A stretch of DNA of 64,000 nt from Pseudomonas alcaligenes (GTDB taxonomy: Bacteria > Pseudomonadota > Gammaproteobacteria > Pseudomonadales > Pseudomonadaceae), in assembly GCF_014490745.1 (NCBI RefSeq), contig NZ_LZEU01000001.1:3189501-3253500 (forward strand). Reading direction: 5' to 3'. This document shows, piece after piece, positions 13,321 through 22,646 of this stretch; positions within the stretch are counted from its first letter, which is position 1; each line of letters opens with the position of its first letter. A model generated the notes under the pieces. The model ran no database searches. It was not told the origin of the DNA and was given only the letters and a program-made list of their open reading frames with translations. The position numbers and the translations under genes are program-made.

Positions 13321-14328
13321 ATGGGACAAACAAACGGGGCAAATGGGTCATCGGCACCAATCCGCACGGCCATCCTGTGCCTGGACAACACCCTGGCCAG
13401 CACCGTGTTCGGCCCGCTGGACATCCTCGGCCAGGCCGGCCAGCTGTGGAACGCCCTGTGCCGGCGCAACCCGCAACCGGTCTTCGATGTGCGCCTGGTG
13501 TCGCTCGACGGCCAGCCGGTGCAATGCCTCAACGGCCCGGCGATCAATGTCAGCGCGGCGCTGGACGAGCAGGACTGGCAGCTGGTGCTGCTCTCGGCCG
13601 CACATATCGGCCCGCAGGATCACGACCATAGCCTGCTGAGCGCCGCCCTGCGCCGCCAGCACCAGCACGGCGCGGTGCTGGCAAGCATCTGCACCGGCGC
13701 CTTCGCCCTGGCCGAAGCCGGCCTGCTGGATGGCCGCGAGGCTACCACCCACTGGGGCTTCGTCGAACTGTTCCGCCGCCGCTACCCGCAGGTGCTGCTG
13801 CAGCCGGAGCAACTGGTGACCCACAGCGAACAGCTGTTCTGCTCCGGTGGTTTCCACGCCTACCAGGATCTGTGCCTGCGCCTGATCGAGCACTTCTGCG
13901 ACTTCGAATGCGCCGAGCAGACCGCTCGCGCTCTGGTCATGCAGGGCGAGCGCCCGTCGCAGCTGCCCTACAGGCGCTTCGACCTGCACAAGCAGCATCA
14001 GGACGCGGTCATCCGCAAGGTGCAGGAACATATCGAGGCGCACTATGCCGAGGCCCTGGACAACGCCGAACTGGCCGCCCTCGCCCACCTGGGCGAGCGC
14101 CAGTTCAAGCGACGCTTCCAGGCGGCGGGGGGCGAATCGGCCCTGCAGTACCTGCAGCGGGTGCGCGTGGAAATGGCCAAGCAGCAGCTGCGCAGCTCAC
14201 GCGAGCCGGTGGAACGCATCGCCGACCAGGTCGGCTACAGCGATGCGGCCTTCTTCCGCCAGGTGTTTCGCCGTCACACCGGGCTGATTCCGCTGGATTA
14301 CCGGCGCAAGATGCAACGGCGTGCCTGA
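13321..14328 (+). CDS. GlxA-family AraC-type transcriptional regulator (DJ-1/PfpI-like N-domain)
   Basis: Regulator of 335 residues. Residues about 15-190 resemble a DJ-1/PfpI amidotransferase-like fold, including ASICTGAFALAEAGLLDGR and TTHWGF. Residues about 230-335 are a double-HTH AraC domain ending with RIADQVGYSDAAFFRQVFRRHTG-like sequence. In GlxA-type proteins the first domain senses small molecules such as amines or betaines; the ligand here is unknown. The frame opens at 13255, but the ATG at 13321 avoids overlap with the divergent thioesterase. Its stop abuts a structured repeat (14330). Confidence 0.86.
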   Translation: MGQTNGANGSSAPIRTAILCLDNTLASTVFGPLDILGQAGQLWNALCRRNPQPVFDVRLVSLDGQPVQCLNGPAINVSAALDEQDWQLVLLSAAHIGPQDHDHSLLSAALRRQHQHGAVLASICTGAFALAEAGLLDGREATTHWGFVELFRRRYPQVLLQPEQLVTHSEQLFCSGGFHAYQDLCLRLIEHFCDFECAEQTARALVMQGERPSQLPYRRFDLHKQHQDAVIRKVQEHIEAHYAEALDNAELAALAHLGERQFKRRFQAAGGESALQYLQRVRVEMAKQQLRSSREPVERIADQVGYSDAAFFRQVFRRHTGLIPLDYRRKMQRRA

Positions 14329-14329
14329 C

Positions 14330-14508
14330 CAGGATCTCTTGATCGTCGGCCATGCTGCGTTGAAATCGGGCTCGGACTGCTCATTTACACCTCGTAAACT
14401 CCGCGTCCTCGCCCAATTGATTCGCTGGCGCTTACCCTTCGGGCCAGCCTACGGCTGTTACTTCCGCTGGTCGTTGCGCCTTGCCTGGCTCTAGCTCAAA
14501 AGATCCTG
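14330..14508 (-). repeat. MITE-like structured element, copy C
   Basis: A 179-bp element bounded by 13-bp terminal inverted repeats with one mismatch (14330-14342 and 14496-14508, AGGATCTCTTGA type). On the minus strand it shares with copy A (30973-31114) the blocks GAGCCAGRCAAGGC, GTTTACGAGGTGTAAATGAG and AACGC-GYATGGCC. It carries about 50 bp of extra sequence between CAAGGC and the core, and its outer stem is only partly paired. No coding capacity is seen. It fills most of the gap between the GlxA-type regulator and the VOC gene. Confidence 0.65.
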
Positions 14509-14536
14509 AACAAGCCCCAAAAGCTAGAGAGCGTGC

Positions 14537-14974
14537 CTAGGCAGCGTTGTCCTTCTCGCAGTTGACCATCCACGACACCCCGAAGCGGTCGACCAGCATG
14601 CCGAAGCGCACCGCCCAGAAGGTCTGCTGCAGCGGCATCCGCGCCTGGCCGCCGGCGGCCAGAGCGTTGTAGACCCGCTCGGCCTCCTTGATGCTGTGCA
14701 CCTGCAGCGACATCGAACAGCCCTTGATGCCACTGCCCTCGTCGGCGCCGTCGCAGCCCTGTCCGGGCATGCTGTCGGAGGCCATCAGTACCTCGTCGCC
14801 AACCATCAGGCAGGCGTGCAGGATACGCTCGCGGTACTCGGCCGGCAGGTCGCCGCAGCCCTCCGGGTTGTCGCTGAAGCGCATCAGGTTCAGCTCGCCG
14901 CCCAGGCTCTGGGCATAGAAGTTCATGGCCTCGGCGCACTGGCCGTCGAAAAACAGATAGGCATGGATTTTCAT
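14537..14974 (-). CDS. VOC (glyoxalase/PhnB-like) family protein
   Basis: A 145-residue single-domain VOC protein of the PhnB-like group. It starts MKIHAYLFFDGQCAEAMNFY and contains the family features FYAQSLGG, FWAVRFGMLVDRFGVSWMVN and HACLMVGDEVLMASD. These proteins use a paired beta-alpha-beta fold that usually binds metal; no substrate is known for this group. It lies 10 bp downstream of a DGPF/YCII gene on the same strand. VOC, DGPF and an ECF sigma factor commonly form one locus, but no sigma gene is present here. Confidence 0.87.
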   Translation of the reverse strand: MKIHAYLFFDGQCAEAMNFYAQSLGGELNLMRFSDNPEGCGDLPAEYRERILHACLMVGDEVLMASDSMPGQGCDGADEGSGIKGCSMSLQVHSIKEAERVYNALAAGGQARMPLQQTFWAVRFGMLVDRFGVSWMVNCEKDNAA

Positions 14975-14984
14975 CGTTGCGTCC

Positions 14985-15410
14985 TCAGTTATCGCCCTGT
15001 ATCTGCGCCCGCAGACGTTCTTCCTGCTCGCGCAGCTCGGGGGTGAACTCCGCGCCGAAATCCTCAGCGGCGAAGATCTGCCGAATCTCGATCTCCGAGT
15101 CGCCGGGCATCGGATTGGGGCAACGCTTGACCCACTCGATACACTCGGCCAGCGAGGCCACTTCCCACAGCCAGAAGCCGGCGATCAGCTCCTTGGTCTC
15201 GGCGAAGGGGCCATCGATCACGCTGCGCTGGCTGCCGGAGAAACGCACCCGGGCGCCACGGCTGCTCGGATGCAGGCCCTCGCCGGCCTTCATCACGCCG
15301 GCCGCCACCAGCTCCTCGTTGTATTGGCCCATGGCCGTCAGCAGTTCCTCGCTGGGCATCACACCGGCTTCCGAATCGGCCGTGGCCTTGACTATCACCA
15401 TGAAACGCAT
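14985..15410 (-). CDS. YCII-related DGPF-domain protein
   Basis: Small cytosolic protein of 141 residues with the namesake DGPF motif ([20 protein letters not shown]). The family has a dimeric alpha-beta barrel like YCII; its biochemical role is unknown. In many bacteria DGPF genes sit beside ECF42-type sigma factors, which is not the case here. The start is the ATG at 15410 (MRFMVIVKA), with AGGAG 8 bp upstream; the upstream in-frame extension has no support. It is likely co-transcribed with the VOC gene 10 bp downstream. Confidence 0.88.
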   Translation of the reverse strand: MRFMVIVKATADSEAGVMPSEELLTAMGQYNEELVAAGVMKAGEGLHPSSRGARVRFSGSQRSVIDGPFAETKELIAGFWLWEVASLAECIEWVKRCPNPMPGDSEIEIRQIFAAEDFGAEFTPELREQEERLRAQIQGDN

Positions 15411-15670
15411 CGTCCATCTCCTCTGCATTCCCCGTGGCAACCATTGCGCATGGGGCGGTTGTACTCAGTGGTCGAACCTACGTTGAGCAATTCGACAACC
15501 GCCCGGCAGTTTTAGCCGAAATATTTCCCCGTCGCGCCGCTGCCGCATATCACCGCCGTAGGTACAACTACCGACTCGCCCCGCCACCAGGCCCGGAAAC
15601 CGCTGAGTCCGCAACCTTCTGGCATGAACTAGGCTTAATGCACCGTTTTCCGTCGCGTGGAGTCATGCCG

Positions 15671-17278
15671 ATGAAAATTCGCCAAAAAATGATCGCCAGT
15701 GGCGCCATCAGCGTGATCGCCGCAGCCCTGCTCGGTGGCATAGGTTTCTGGGGACAGACGCGCCTGGCGGATGCCCTGGCCGAGAACGAACTGAGCGTGA
15801 CCGCCCTGCGCAACCATCTGGAAGGCGACATGATGCACGACGCCCTGCGCGCCGATGTGCTCGCTGCCTTCGTCGCCGAGCCGGGCGACAGCGCGGCGGC
15901 CGACCAGGTACGCAGCGACCTGCGCCAGCACAGCGAATGGTTCCAGCGCGCCCTGGAGGCCAACAGCAAACTACCGCTGAGCCCCGATATCCGCCAGGCC
16001 ATCGCCGACTCGAAACCAGCGCTGACGGCCTATATCGGCGAAGCCGAGCGCATCATTGCCAGCGCCCTCGGCGACGCCCAGGCGGCACGCGGCGAGCTGC
16101 CGGCATTCATGCAGAGCTTCGCCGTGCTGGAGGAAAAGAACGAGTCCTTGAGCGAACTGATCGAAGAACACGCCGCGGCCACCCGCACGGCCAGCCAGGC
16201 CGCCGTCGGCCAGGCCGCCTGGCTGCTGGTCGGCGGTATCCTCGGTGTATGCGCCCTGCTCGGCCTGCTCACCTCGCAGTTGATGAAGACCGTGCTGCGG
16301 CCGCTGGAAAAGACCATCAGCGCCGCCCGCGCCATCGCCCAGGGCAACCTGCGCAGCACCATCAGCATCGACAGCAACGACGAGGCCGGCCAGCTGCAGA
16401 CCGCCCTGGCCGAGATGCAGGGCAACCTGCGCCAGATGATCGAAACCATCCGCCACGAAAGCGCCCAGCTGCAGCAGACCGCCCAGCACCTCAACAGCAC
16501 CTCGCAGGACATCGTGCACAGCGCCACCGCCGAGTCCGACAGCGCCAGCAGCATGGCCTCGGCCATGGAGCAGATGATCCAGAACATCGCCCAGATCGCC
16601 GACCATGCGCGCAACGCCCAGGCCATTTCCTCGCAGTCCGAGGATCTCGCCAGCAGTGGCGGCCAGGTCATCCTAGGCGTGGTCGAGGGCATGAGCCGGA
16701 TCGCCGATGCGGTCAACGAATCGTCCAGCACCATCACCGCCCTCGGCCAGTCCTCCGAGGAGATCAACTCGATCATCCAGGTGATCAAGAGCATTGCCGA
16801 ACAGACCAACCTGCTCGCCCTCAATGCCGCCATCGAGGCAGCGCGGGCCGGCGAGGCCGGGCGCGGCTTCGCCGTGGTCGCCGACGAGGTGCGCAACCTG
16901 GCGGCACGCACCGCCCAGTCGACCCAGGAAATCACCGGCATGATCGAGCGCATCCGCAGCAGCACCGCCCAGGCGGTGAGCAGCATGCAGACCGGAGTGA
17001 CACGGGTGAACGACGGTGTCAGCCTGGCCCGCCAGGCCGGCGAATCGATCAGCGAGATCCGCGGTGGCGCCCACCGCGCCGCCGAGGTGGTGGAAGAGAT
17101 TTCCCACACCATCGGCGAGCAGAGCAAGGCCAGTAGCGAGGTGGCCCAGCGGGTCGAGCAGATTGCCCAGATGTCGCAGCAGAACAGCCGCACCGTGCAC
17201 GAACTGGCCGGCGCCGCCGAACGCCTGAACAGCGTGGCACGCAGCATGCAAAGCTCGGTGCTGCAGTTCCAGCTCTGA
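15671..17278 (+). CDS. Methyl-accepting chemotaxis protein
   Basis: Transmembrane chemoreceptor of 535 residues. TM1 (about 8-28), a periplasmic four-helix-type sensor (about 30-178), TM2 (about 180-202) and HAMP (about 203-256) precede a long coiled signalling domain. The kinase-control tip is [19 protein letters not shown] followed by [15 protein letters not shown], near residues 378-410. It would control CheA with CheW. No C-terminal CheR/CheB pentapeptide is evident (ends SVLQFQL). The ATG at 15671 is preferred over 15665 because GGAG is 8 bp away instead of 2. It is monocistronic; the ligand is unknown. Confidence 0.93.
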   Translation: MKIRQKMIASGAISVIAAALLGGIGFWGQTRLADALAENELSVTALRNHLEGDMMHDALRADVLAAFVAEPGDSAAADQVRSDLRQHSEWFQRALEANSKLPLSPDIRQAIADSKPALTAYIGEAERIIASALGDAQAARGELPAFMQSFAVLEEKNESLSELIEEHAAATRTASQAAVGQAAWLLVGGILGVCALLGLLTSQLMKTVLRPLEKTISAARAIAQGNLRSTISIDSNDEAGQLQTALAEMQGNLRQMIETIRHESAQLQQTAQHLNSTSQDIVHSATAESDSASSMASAMEQMIQNIAQIADHARNAQAISSQSEDLASSGGQVILGVVEGMSRIADAVNESSSTITALGQSSEEINSIIQVIKSIAEQTNLLALNAAIEAARAGEAGRGFAVVADEVRNLAARTAQSTQEITGMIERIRSSTAQAVSSMQTGVTRVNDGVSLARQAGESISEIRGGAHRAAEVVEEISHTIGEQSKASSEVAQRVEQIAQMSQQNSRTVHELAGAAERLNSVARSMQSSVLQFQL

Positions 17279-17349
17279 ACGCTAGTCTTGCCAGACACGG
17301 CAATTCCTGCGACAACGCCGCCCCGGTCAATGGTTCACGAGAACAGGCA

Positions 17350-17688
17350 ATGAGCAGCGAACTGCAGATTGAAGACATCCTCCCCGGCGACGGCAAGGCG
17401 GCAGTCAAGGGCGCCCTGATCACCACCCAGTACCGCGGCTGGCTGGAGGACGGCAGCGAGTTCGATTCCTCCTACGCACGCGGCAAGCCGTTCCAGTGCG
17501 TGATCGGTACACGGCGGGTGATCCAGGGCTGGGATCAGGGCCTGATGGGCATGCGCGTCGGCGGCAAGCGCAAGCTGTTCGTCCCCGCCCACCTGGGCTA
17601 CGGCGAGCGTCAGGTCGGTGCGATTCCGCCCAACTCCAACCTGATCTTCGAGATCGAACTGCTGGAAGTGCTGACCCGCGACGACTGA
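17350..17688 (+). CDS. FKBP-type peptidyl-prolyl cis-trans isomerase
   Basis: Single FKBP domain of 112 residues with no signal peptide, so cytoplasmic. Active-site motifs are complete: GWLEDGSEFDSSYARGKPF, RRVIQGWDQGLMGMRVGGKRKL and the C-terminal ELLEV strand. It accelerates proline isomerisation in protein folding. It lies 71 bp after the chemoreceptor and 6 bp before the stop of the convergent exporter, and appears to stand alone. Confidence 0.93.
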   Translation: MSSELQIEDILPGDGKAAVKGALITTQYRGWLEDGSEFDSSYARGKPFQCVIGTRRVIQGWDQGLMGMRVGGKRKLFVPAHLGYGERQVGAIPPNSNLIFEIELLEVLTRDD

Positions 17689-17694
17689 TACGCC

Positions 17695-18597
17695 CTAGCC
17701 GGCCTCGGCCGCCTTCGTCCCTGCACGCCCGGGTAGACGCCAGCCCTGCTGCATACCCGCCGCCGCCAGCAGGATGGCCGCCACGCCCAGCCACTGCAGC
17801 AGGCTCAGGCGGTGGCCGAAGGCCAGCCAGTCGACGAAGATCGCCGCGATCGGGTAGACGAACGACAAGGCCCCGGTCAGCGCCGTCGGCAGCTTCTGGA
17901 TGGCGCTGTACAGCAGCAGGTACATCACCCCGGTATGCACGAGACCCAGGGTCGCCAGGCTGGCCCAGGCCTGCGGCTGCGTCGGCAGCTGGTGACCGGC
18001 CAGCGGCGCCAGCATGAGGATGCCGGTAAGCAGCTGGATCAGCGCAATCAGATGCGGCGGCGTACCAGAGAGGCGTTTGACGATCAGCGCCGCCAGCGCA
18101 TAGAGCAGCGCGGCGCCCAGGGCCAGGGCGATACCCAGCAGGTAGTCCTCGCCCGCCGCACCCGCACCGCCATGGGCACTGACGATGGCCAGCATGCCGA
18201 GGAAGGCCAGCCCCAGCCAGGCCAGCTTGGCCAGGCTGATGCGCTCGCCGAGAAATAGCGCGGCCAGGCCCACCAGCATGAACGGCTGGACGTTGTACAC
18301 CGCCGTGCTGATGGCGATGGACGCCTTGGCGTACGAGGCGAACAGCAGCAGCCAGTTGCCGACTATGGCCAGCCCGCTGACCACCGCCAGCGCCAGCACG
18401 CGGCGCCCCAGCAGCTCGGCGCGCAGCAGGCCGAGTACCGCGCACACCAGCAGCAACATGGCGCCGCCGATCAGGCAGCGCCAGAACACCACATCGACCA
18501 CCGCCTGGCCGGACACCAGGACGAACCAGCCAATGGTGCCGGAAATCAGCATGGCCGCGATCATTTCCAGCGAGCCGCGTTTGAGGGTCTTGTCCAT
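17695..18597 (-). CDS. DMT superfamily (EamA) transporter
   Basis: Inner-membrane protein of 300 residues with ten predicted transmembrane helices in two EamA repeats (about 5-140 and 150-290). It is typical of small-metabolite exporters; the substrate is unknown. The frame opens farther upstream, but the ATG at 18597 (MDKTLKRGSLEMIAAML) follows GGAG and puts TM1 near the start. It is divergent from an Lrp-type regulator across 135 bp. This exporter-regulator layout often indicates control of amino-acid export by the neighbouring regulator. Confidence 0.88.
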   Translation of the reverse strand: MDKTLKRGSLEMIAAMLISGTIGWFVLVSGQAVVDVVFWRCLIGGAMLLLVCAVLGLLRAELLGRRVLALAVVSGLAIVGNWLLLFASYAKASIAISTAVYNVQPFMLVGLAALFLGERISLAKLAWLGLAFLGMLAIVSAHGGAGAAGEDYLLGIALALGAALLYALAALIVKRLSGTPPHLIALIQLLTGILMLAPLAGHQLPTQPQAWASLATLGLVHTGVMYLLLYSAIQKLPTALTGALSFVYPIAAIFVDWLAFGHRLSLLQWLGVAAILLAAAGMQQGWRLPGRAGTKAAEAG

Positions 18598-18732
18598 GGG
18601 GTCGGGCTCCTGCAGAGGAGCCATTATTATTCGGCAGAGACTCCCAGCCGCTCCATGCCTAATCTGAGGCTGAACGACCAACTGGCCTTTATTACGAAGG
18701 CAGATTCAGCATTTCACCTAACGAGGCCCGCC

Positions 18733-19170
18733 ATGCTCGACGACATCGACCAACTGCTGATCGCCGCCCTGATGGAAGACTCGCGGCGCTCGCTCAAGGC
18801 TCTGGCCCAGGTCAGCGGGCTGTCCTCGCCGAGCGTCGCCGAGCGCCTGCGCCGCCTGGAGGAGCGCGGCGTGCTCAAGGGCTACACGGTGGAGGTGGAT
18901 CCGCGCCACTTCGGCTACCAGCTGCAGGCCATCGTCCGGGTGCGCCCGCTGCCGGGCCAGCTGCACGAGGTGGAGCGGCAGATCCAGTCGATCGCCGAAT
19001 TCACCGAGTGCGACAAGGTGACCGGCGAGGACTGCTTCGTCGCCCGCCTGCATGTGCGCTCAATGGAGCAGCTGGACAGCCTGCTCGACCGCCTCAACGG
19101 CTATGCCGAGACCAACACCGCCATCGTCAAGAAGACCTCGGTGGCGCGCCGTCTGCCACCCATGGCCTAG
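18733..19170 (+). CDS. Lrp/AsnC-family transcriptional regulator
   Basis: A 145-residue regulator. Its N-terminal HTH (about 5-55, LKALAQVSGLSSPSVAERLRRLEERGVLKGYT) is followed by an AsnC/RAM ligand-binding domain (about 65-140, VTGEDCFVARLHVRSMEQLDSLLDRL). It probably binds an amino acid and controls the divergent DMT exporter. The ATG at 18733 is the conserved family start (MLDDIDQLLIAALMEDSR); the upstream extension is not conserved-looking. The stop overlaps the convergent GGDEF-EAL gene by 4 bp. Confidence 0.92.
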   Translation: MLDDIDQLLIAALMEDSRRSLKALAQVSGLSSPSVAERLRRLEERGVLKGYTVEVDPRHFGYQLQAIVRVRPLPGQLHEVERQIQSIAEFTECDKVTGEDCFVARLHVRSMEQLDSLLDRLNGYAETNTAIVKKTSVARRLPPMA

Positions 19171-21071
19171 GCCGGCAGGCGCTCGGCGCTGATCTGGCGG
19201 GCGAATTCGTCGGCCACCAGCGGCCGGGCGAACAGGTAGCCCTGGCCCTGGTCACAGCCCTGGCTGGCCAGCAGCGCACGGGTCGGTTCGTCCTCGATGC
19301 CTTCGGCGGTGGTCAGCAGCTTGAGGCTGCGCGCCATCTGGATGATCGCGGTGACGATCGCCTGGCCCTGCTCGTTGCCCTGCAGGGCGCGGATGAACGA
19401 CTGGTCGATCTTCAGCTTGTCGACGCGGAAGCGCTGCAGGTAGGCCAGGTTGGAATAGCCGGTGCCGAAGTCGTCGATCGACAGCTGCAGGCCCAGGCCC
19501 TTGAGGCGATGCAGCTGATCGATCAGCAGCGCCGAGTCCTGCAGCAGGATCGACTCGGTCAGTTCCAGCTCCAGGCAGGCCGGGCTCAGGCCGAAGCGGT
19601 TGAGCGCCGCGCGGATGGTTTCCTCCAGATTGCCGCGGCGCAGCTGTACCGCCGACAGGTTCACCGAGACCACAAAGCGCGGCAGCCCGGCGGCCTGCCA
19701 CAGCATCATCTGCCGGCAGGCCTCGTTGAGCACCCACTCGCCGACCTCGACGATCAGCCCGCAGCGCTCGGCCACTTCGATGAACAGGTCAGGGCCAAGC
19801 AGGCCGCGCTGCGGATGCTGCCAGCGGATCAGCGCCTCGGCCGCCACCAGCTGGCCACTGTGGATGTCGACGATCGGCTGGTAGTGCAGAACGAATTCGT
19901 CGCGCTGCAGGGCCTGGCGCAGATCCAGCTCCAGGCTCAGGCGCTCGCGGGTATCGGCGTTCATCTGCTCGTCGAAGAAGCAGAAGCCGTTGCGCCCGGC
20001 CGACTTGGCCTGGTACATGGCCACGTCGGCATGCTTGAGCAGGGTATCGAAATCCTCGCCATCCTCGGGGAACAGGGCGATGCCCAAGGAAATCGAGGTA
20101 ACGATCTGCATGCCCTTGAGGGCAAAGGGCTGGGCCAGCTTCTCCTGCACCCGGGCTGCCACCGTCGACACCGTGCTCAGATCTTCTGGATCGGCCAGCA
20201 CCATGACGAACTCGTCGCCACCCTGGCGGCTGACCGTGTCGATGTCGCGTACGCAGCTCTGCAGGCGCAGGGCGACTTCCTTGAGCAGCTCGTCGCCGGC
20301 AGCATGGCCGAGCGAGTCGTTGATGGTCTTGAAGTTGTCCAGGTCGAGGAACAGCAGCGCCACCCGGCTCTGATTGCGCCGCGCCCAGCTGATGGCCTGC
20401 TCCATGCGGTCGCGGATCAGCAGGCGGTTGGGCAGGTTGGTCAGCGCGTCATGCTGCGCCAGGTGAGTGAAGTTGGCCTCGGAAGCCTTCACCCGCAGGA
20501 TTTCCTGCTGCAGACGCAGCAGGGTCTGGCGCAGGTCGTTGGCCAGCAGCCACACCGCCACCGCGCACATCACCAGGATGCTACTGACGTTGATCATCCG
20601 CCCGATGCCTATCGGCCAGGGCTCGAACACCATCAGGCCACTGAGCGAGGCGTAGGTCATGCCGGCCACCGAAGCCAGCATGCACAGCAGCAAGCCGATG
20701 AACAGGCGCAGCGGCGCCAGCATGCCGGCCACGATCAGAATCGCCGGGTAGGACAACAGCACCCCGCTGTACAGGCCCTGGCTGAACCACAGCGAGCAGG
20801 TCACCAGGGCGGTCAGGGAGCTCAGCATCAGCATGATCGCCCAGTTGGTCGCGCCATGCAGGTTGAGGCGCTTGCCCAGCCCCACCAGAGCCAGCGCAAT
20901 CAGCACCAGCGCGGCGTTCAACCAGCTGCGCGCCAGCAGGGTCTGCGAGCCGATCAGCAACAGCACGACCAGCTGCACATTGGCGATCTGGTTCAAGCGG
21001 CGCGCCTGCAGCCGGCGCTCCAGGGGATCGGCCGCGAAATTCAGGGCGGAGGATTCGTTCGCATGCGTCAT
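19167..21071 (-). CDS. Membrane GGDEF-EAL cyclic di-GMP enzyme
   Basis: A 634-residue protein. Residues about 25-205 hold roughly six transmembrane helices in a MASE-like sensor. The GGDEF domain (about 215-375) has an intact RQGGDEF active site near residue 284 and an RDID inhibitory-site motif just before it. The EAL domain (about 385-630) has AEALIRW, ELTESILL, DDFGTGYSNL and KIDQSFI. Both halves look catalytically complete, so it could make or degrade c-di-GMP depending on input. No partner gene is adjacent; the convergent regulator overlaps by 4 bp. Confidence 0.94.
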   Translation of the reverse strand: MTHANESSALNFAADPLERRLQARRLNQIANVQLVVLLLIGSQTLLARSWLNAALVLIALALVGLGKRLNLHGATNWAIMLMLSSLTALVTCSLWFSQGLYSGVLLSYPAILIVAGMLAPLRLFIGLLLCMLASVAGMTYASLSGLMVFEPWPIGIGRMINVSSILVMCAVAVWLLANDLRQTLLRLQQEILRVKASEANFTHLAQHDALTNLPNRLLIRDRMEQAISWARRNQSRVALLFLDLDNFKTINDSLGHAAGDELLKEVALRLQSCVRDIDTVSRQGGDEFVMVLADPEDLSTVSTVAARVQEKLAQPFALKGMQIVTSISLGIALFPEDGEDFDTLLKHADVAMYQAKSAGRNGFCFFDEQMNADTRERLSLELDLRQALQRDEFVLHYQPIVDIHSGQLVAAEALIRWQHPQRGLLGPDLFIEVAERCGLIVEVGEWVLNEACRQMMLWQAAGLPRFVVSVNLSAVQLRRGNLEETIRAALNRFGLSPACLELELTESILLQDSALLIDQLHRLKGLGLQLSIDDFGTGYSNLAYLQRFRVDKLKIDQSFIRALQGNEQGQAIVTAIIQMARSLKLLTTAEGIEDEPTRALLASQGCDQGQGYLFARPLVADEFARQISAERLPA

Positions 21072-21318
21072 CTGTCTTCAACTTCCATGAGGCGACTGCT
21101 GCGGTGGGCCACGACTGGGCCAGAATTCTGGCACGCTAACCAAACTGGGGGTGGCCGGCAAGTCGAGTCTGTATGGCTTCTGACACAGATCAAGCGGCGC
21201 CTGGCACGCTTGACGGCTAGGCAGATGGCTGTCGTCCCGCTACCTTCGCAGGGTCGGCGCCGACTGCAAGGTGCCGGCGCATGCACCTCAAACATCGCGA
21301 CAAGGAATAGAAGAGACG

Positions 21319-22542
21319 ATGAGCAGGCCGCCAGCGGATTCGAGCGTCAACCTCCAGGCCACGCTGCCCCTGCTGCGCGGCGCCAGCCGGCACAAGCGCT
21401 GGCTGGTGGCGATCAGCTACACCCTGGTGCTGTGCGCCAACCAGATCCTAGTCACCAACCTGATTCCCCTGCTGGGGCAGATCCAGCAGCACTACGGCCT
21501 AAGCGAGATGCAGGCCAACGCCAGCGTGCTGATCTTCCCGATCTTCTGCGTGCTGCTGTCGCTGCCAGCCGGCATGTTCATCGACCGCTTCGGCTTTCGC
21601 CGCGGCACCGGCTTCGGCGTCGCGCTGATGGCCCTGGCGGTACCCCTGCGCCTGGATATCGACAGCTATGCCGGGCTGATGCTCGGCCAGCTGCTGATCG
21701 CCCTGGCCCAGCCGCTGATCCTCAATGGTGCGGCCAAGCTGGCGGTCGAATGGTTCGACGAGGCCGAGCGCGGCAAGGCCATCGGCCTGACCAGCGCCGG
21801 CATGTTCGCCGGTCTCGCCCTCGGCCTGGGGCTGACACCGCTGCTATTTGCCAGCTACGGCCTGCAGGCGACCCTGTGCGGCTTTGCCCTGGCCGCCCTG
21901 GCGCCCAGCCTGCTGTTGCTGCTGTGCAGCGGCAGCGCCGGCAAGCCGGCAGCCGTACCCGCCAGCGCGAGCAATCGCGACCTGCTGGGCCTGGCCTGCA
22001 CACCCGGCCTGCCGCCGCTAATGCTGGCCGCACTGCTGGGCTTCGGCCTGTTCAATGCCCTGACCCTGTGCCTGGAGCCGATACTCGCCGGCAACGGTCT
22101 GGACGCCAGTGCGCTGGCCGCAGCCGGGGTGCTGCTGATCGGTGGTGGGGTGTTCGGCTCGCTGCTGGTGGAACCGCTCGCGCAGCGCCTGGGCAGCAAG
22201 AAGCGGGTCTTGCTCGGCTGCGGTCTCGGCGTCATCGGCGCCATCTGGCTGCTGTTCCACGCCCGCAGCCAGACATCGGCGGCGCTGTACGCCAGCCTGC
22301 TCGGGCTGTGCCAGCTGCCCTGCTACGCCCTGCTGCTGACCCTCTCCGAGGAGCTGGTCGGCAGCGCCCAGGCGGCCCGTGCCAATGCCCTGCTGGTGGT
22401 GGCCGGCAATATCGGCTCGGCCCTGGCCATGACCGCCGTGGCCCTGATCCACACGGCTGCAGGCAACTGGCTGGCAGTGATCGTCTTCCTGCTGGCCCTG
22501 GCCGCACTGCAGCTGCTGGTGGTCAGTCGCTTCCGCCACTGA
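21319..22542 (+). CDS. MFS transporter
   Basis: Inner-membrane protein of 407 residues with about 12 transmembrane helices. The loop after helix 2 carries a major-facilitator motif (DRFGFRRGTGFG). Helix 1 is rich in small residues and preceded by HKRWLVAISY. The overall type resembles CynX/NimT-like carriers, but the substrate cannot be assigned. The ATG at 21319 follows an AAGAGA ribosome site and removes an unlikely 16-residue extension. It is preceded by a 247-bp region shared with the divergent GGDEF-EAL gene. Confidence 0.87.
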   Translation: MSRPPADSSVNLQATLPLLRGASRHKRWLVAISYTLVLCANQILVTNLIPLLGQIQQHYGLSEMQANASVLIFPIFCVLLSLPAGMFIDRFGFRRGTGFGVALMALAVPLRLDIDSYAGLMLGQLLIALAQPLILNGAAKLAVEWFDEAERGKAIGLTSAGMFAGLALGLGLTPLLFASYGLQATLCGFALAALAPSLLLLLCSGSAGKPAAVPASASNRDLLGLACTPGLPPLMLAALLGFGLFNALTLCLEPILAGNGLDASALAAAGVLLIGGGVFGSLLVEPLAQRLGSKKRVLLGCGLGVIGAIWLLFHARSQTSAALYASLLGLCQLPCYALLLTLSEELVGSAQAARANALLVVAGNIGSALAMTAVALIHTAAGNWLAVIVFLLALAALQLLVVSRFRH

Positions 22543-22646
22543 AGCCGCTCACCCTGCCAGCGCGGCCTGACTTAGCCCGGATCCGCTGCCCCATTGCCAA
22601 GGCAAAGCCCGTATGATGGCCGGCCGCACCTGCTTTCCGAGCTGCC

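Noticed and set aside
14330..14508. Insertion sequence remnant
   Set aside because: Terminal repeats exist, but no transposase fragment or clear target duplication is visible; it is listed as a MITE-like repeat.
19008..22616. Very long plus-strand frame of 1202 codons opposite the GGDEF-EAL gene and across the MFS gene
   Set aside because: It runs antisense to a protein with intact GGDEF and EAL motifs and its translation is low-complexity Q, H, A and L, typical of a GC-driven shadow.
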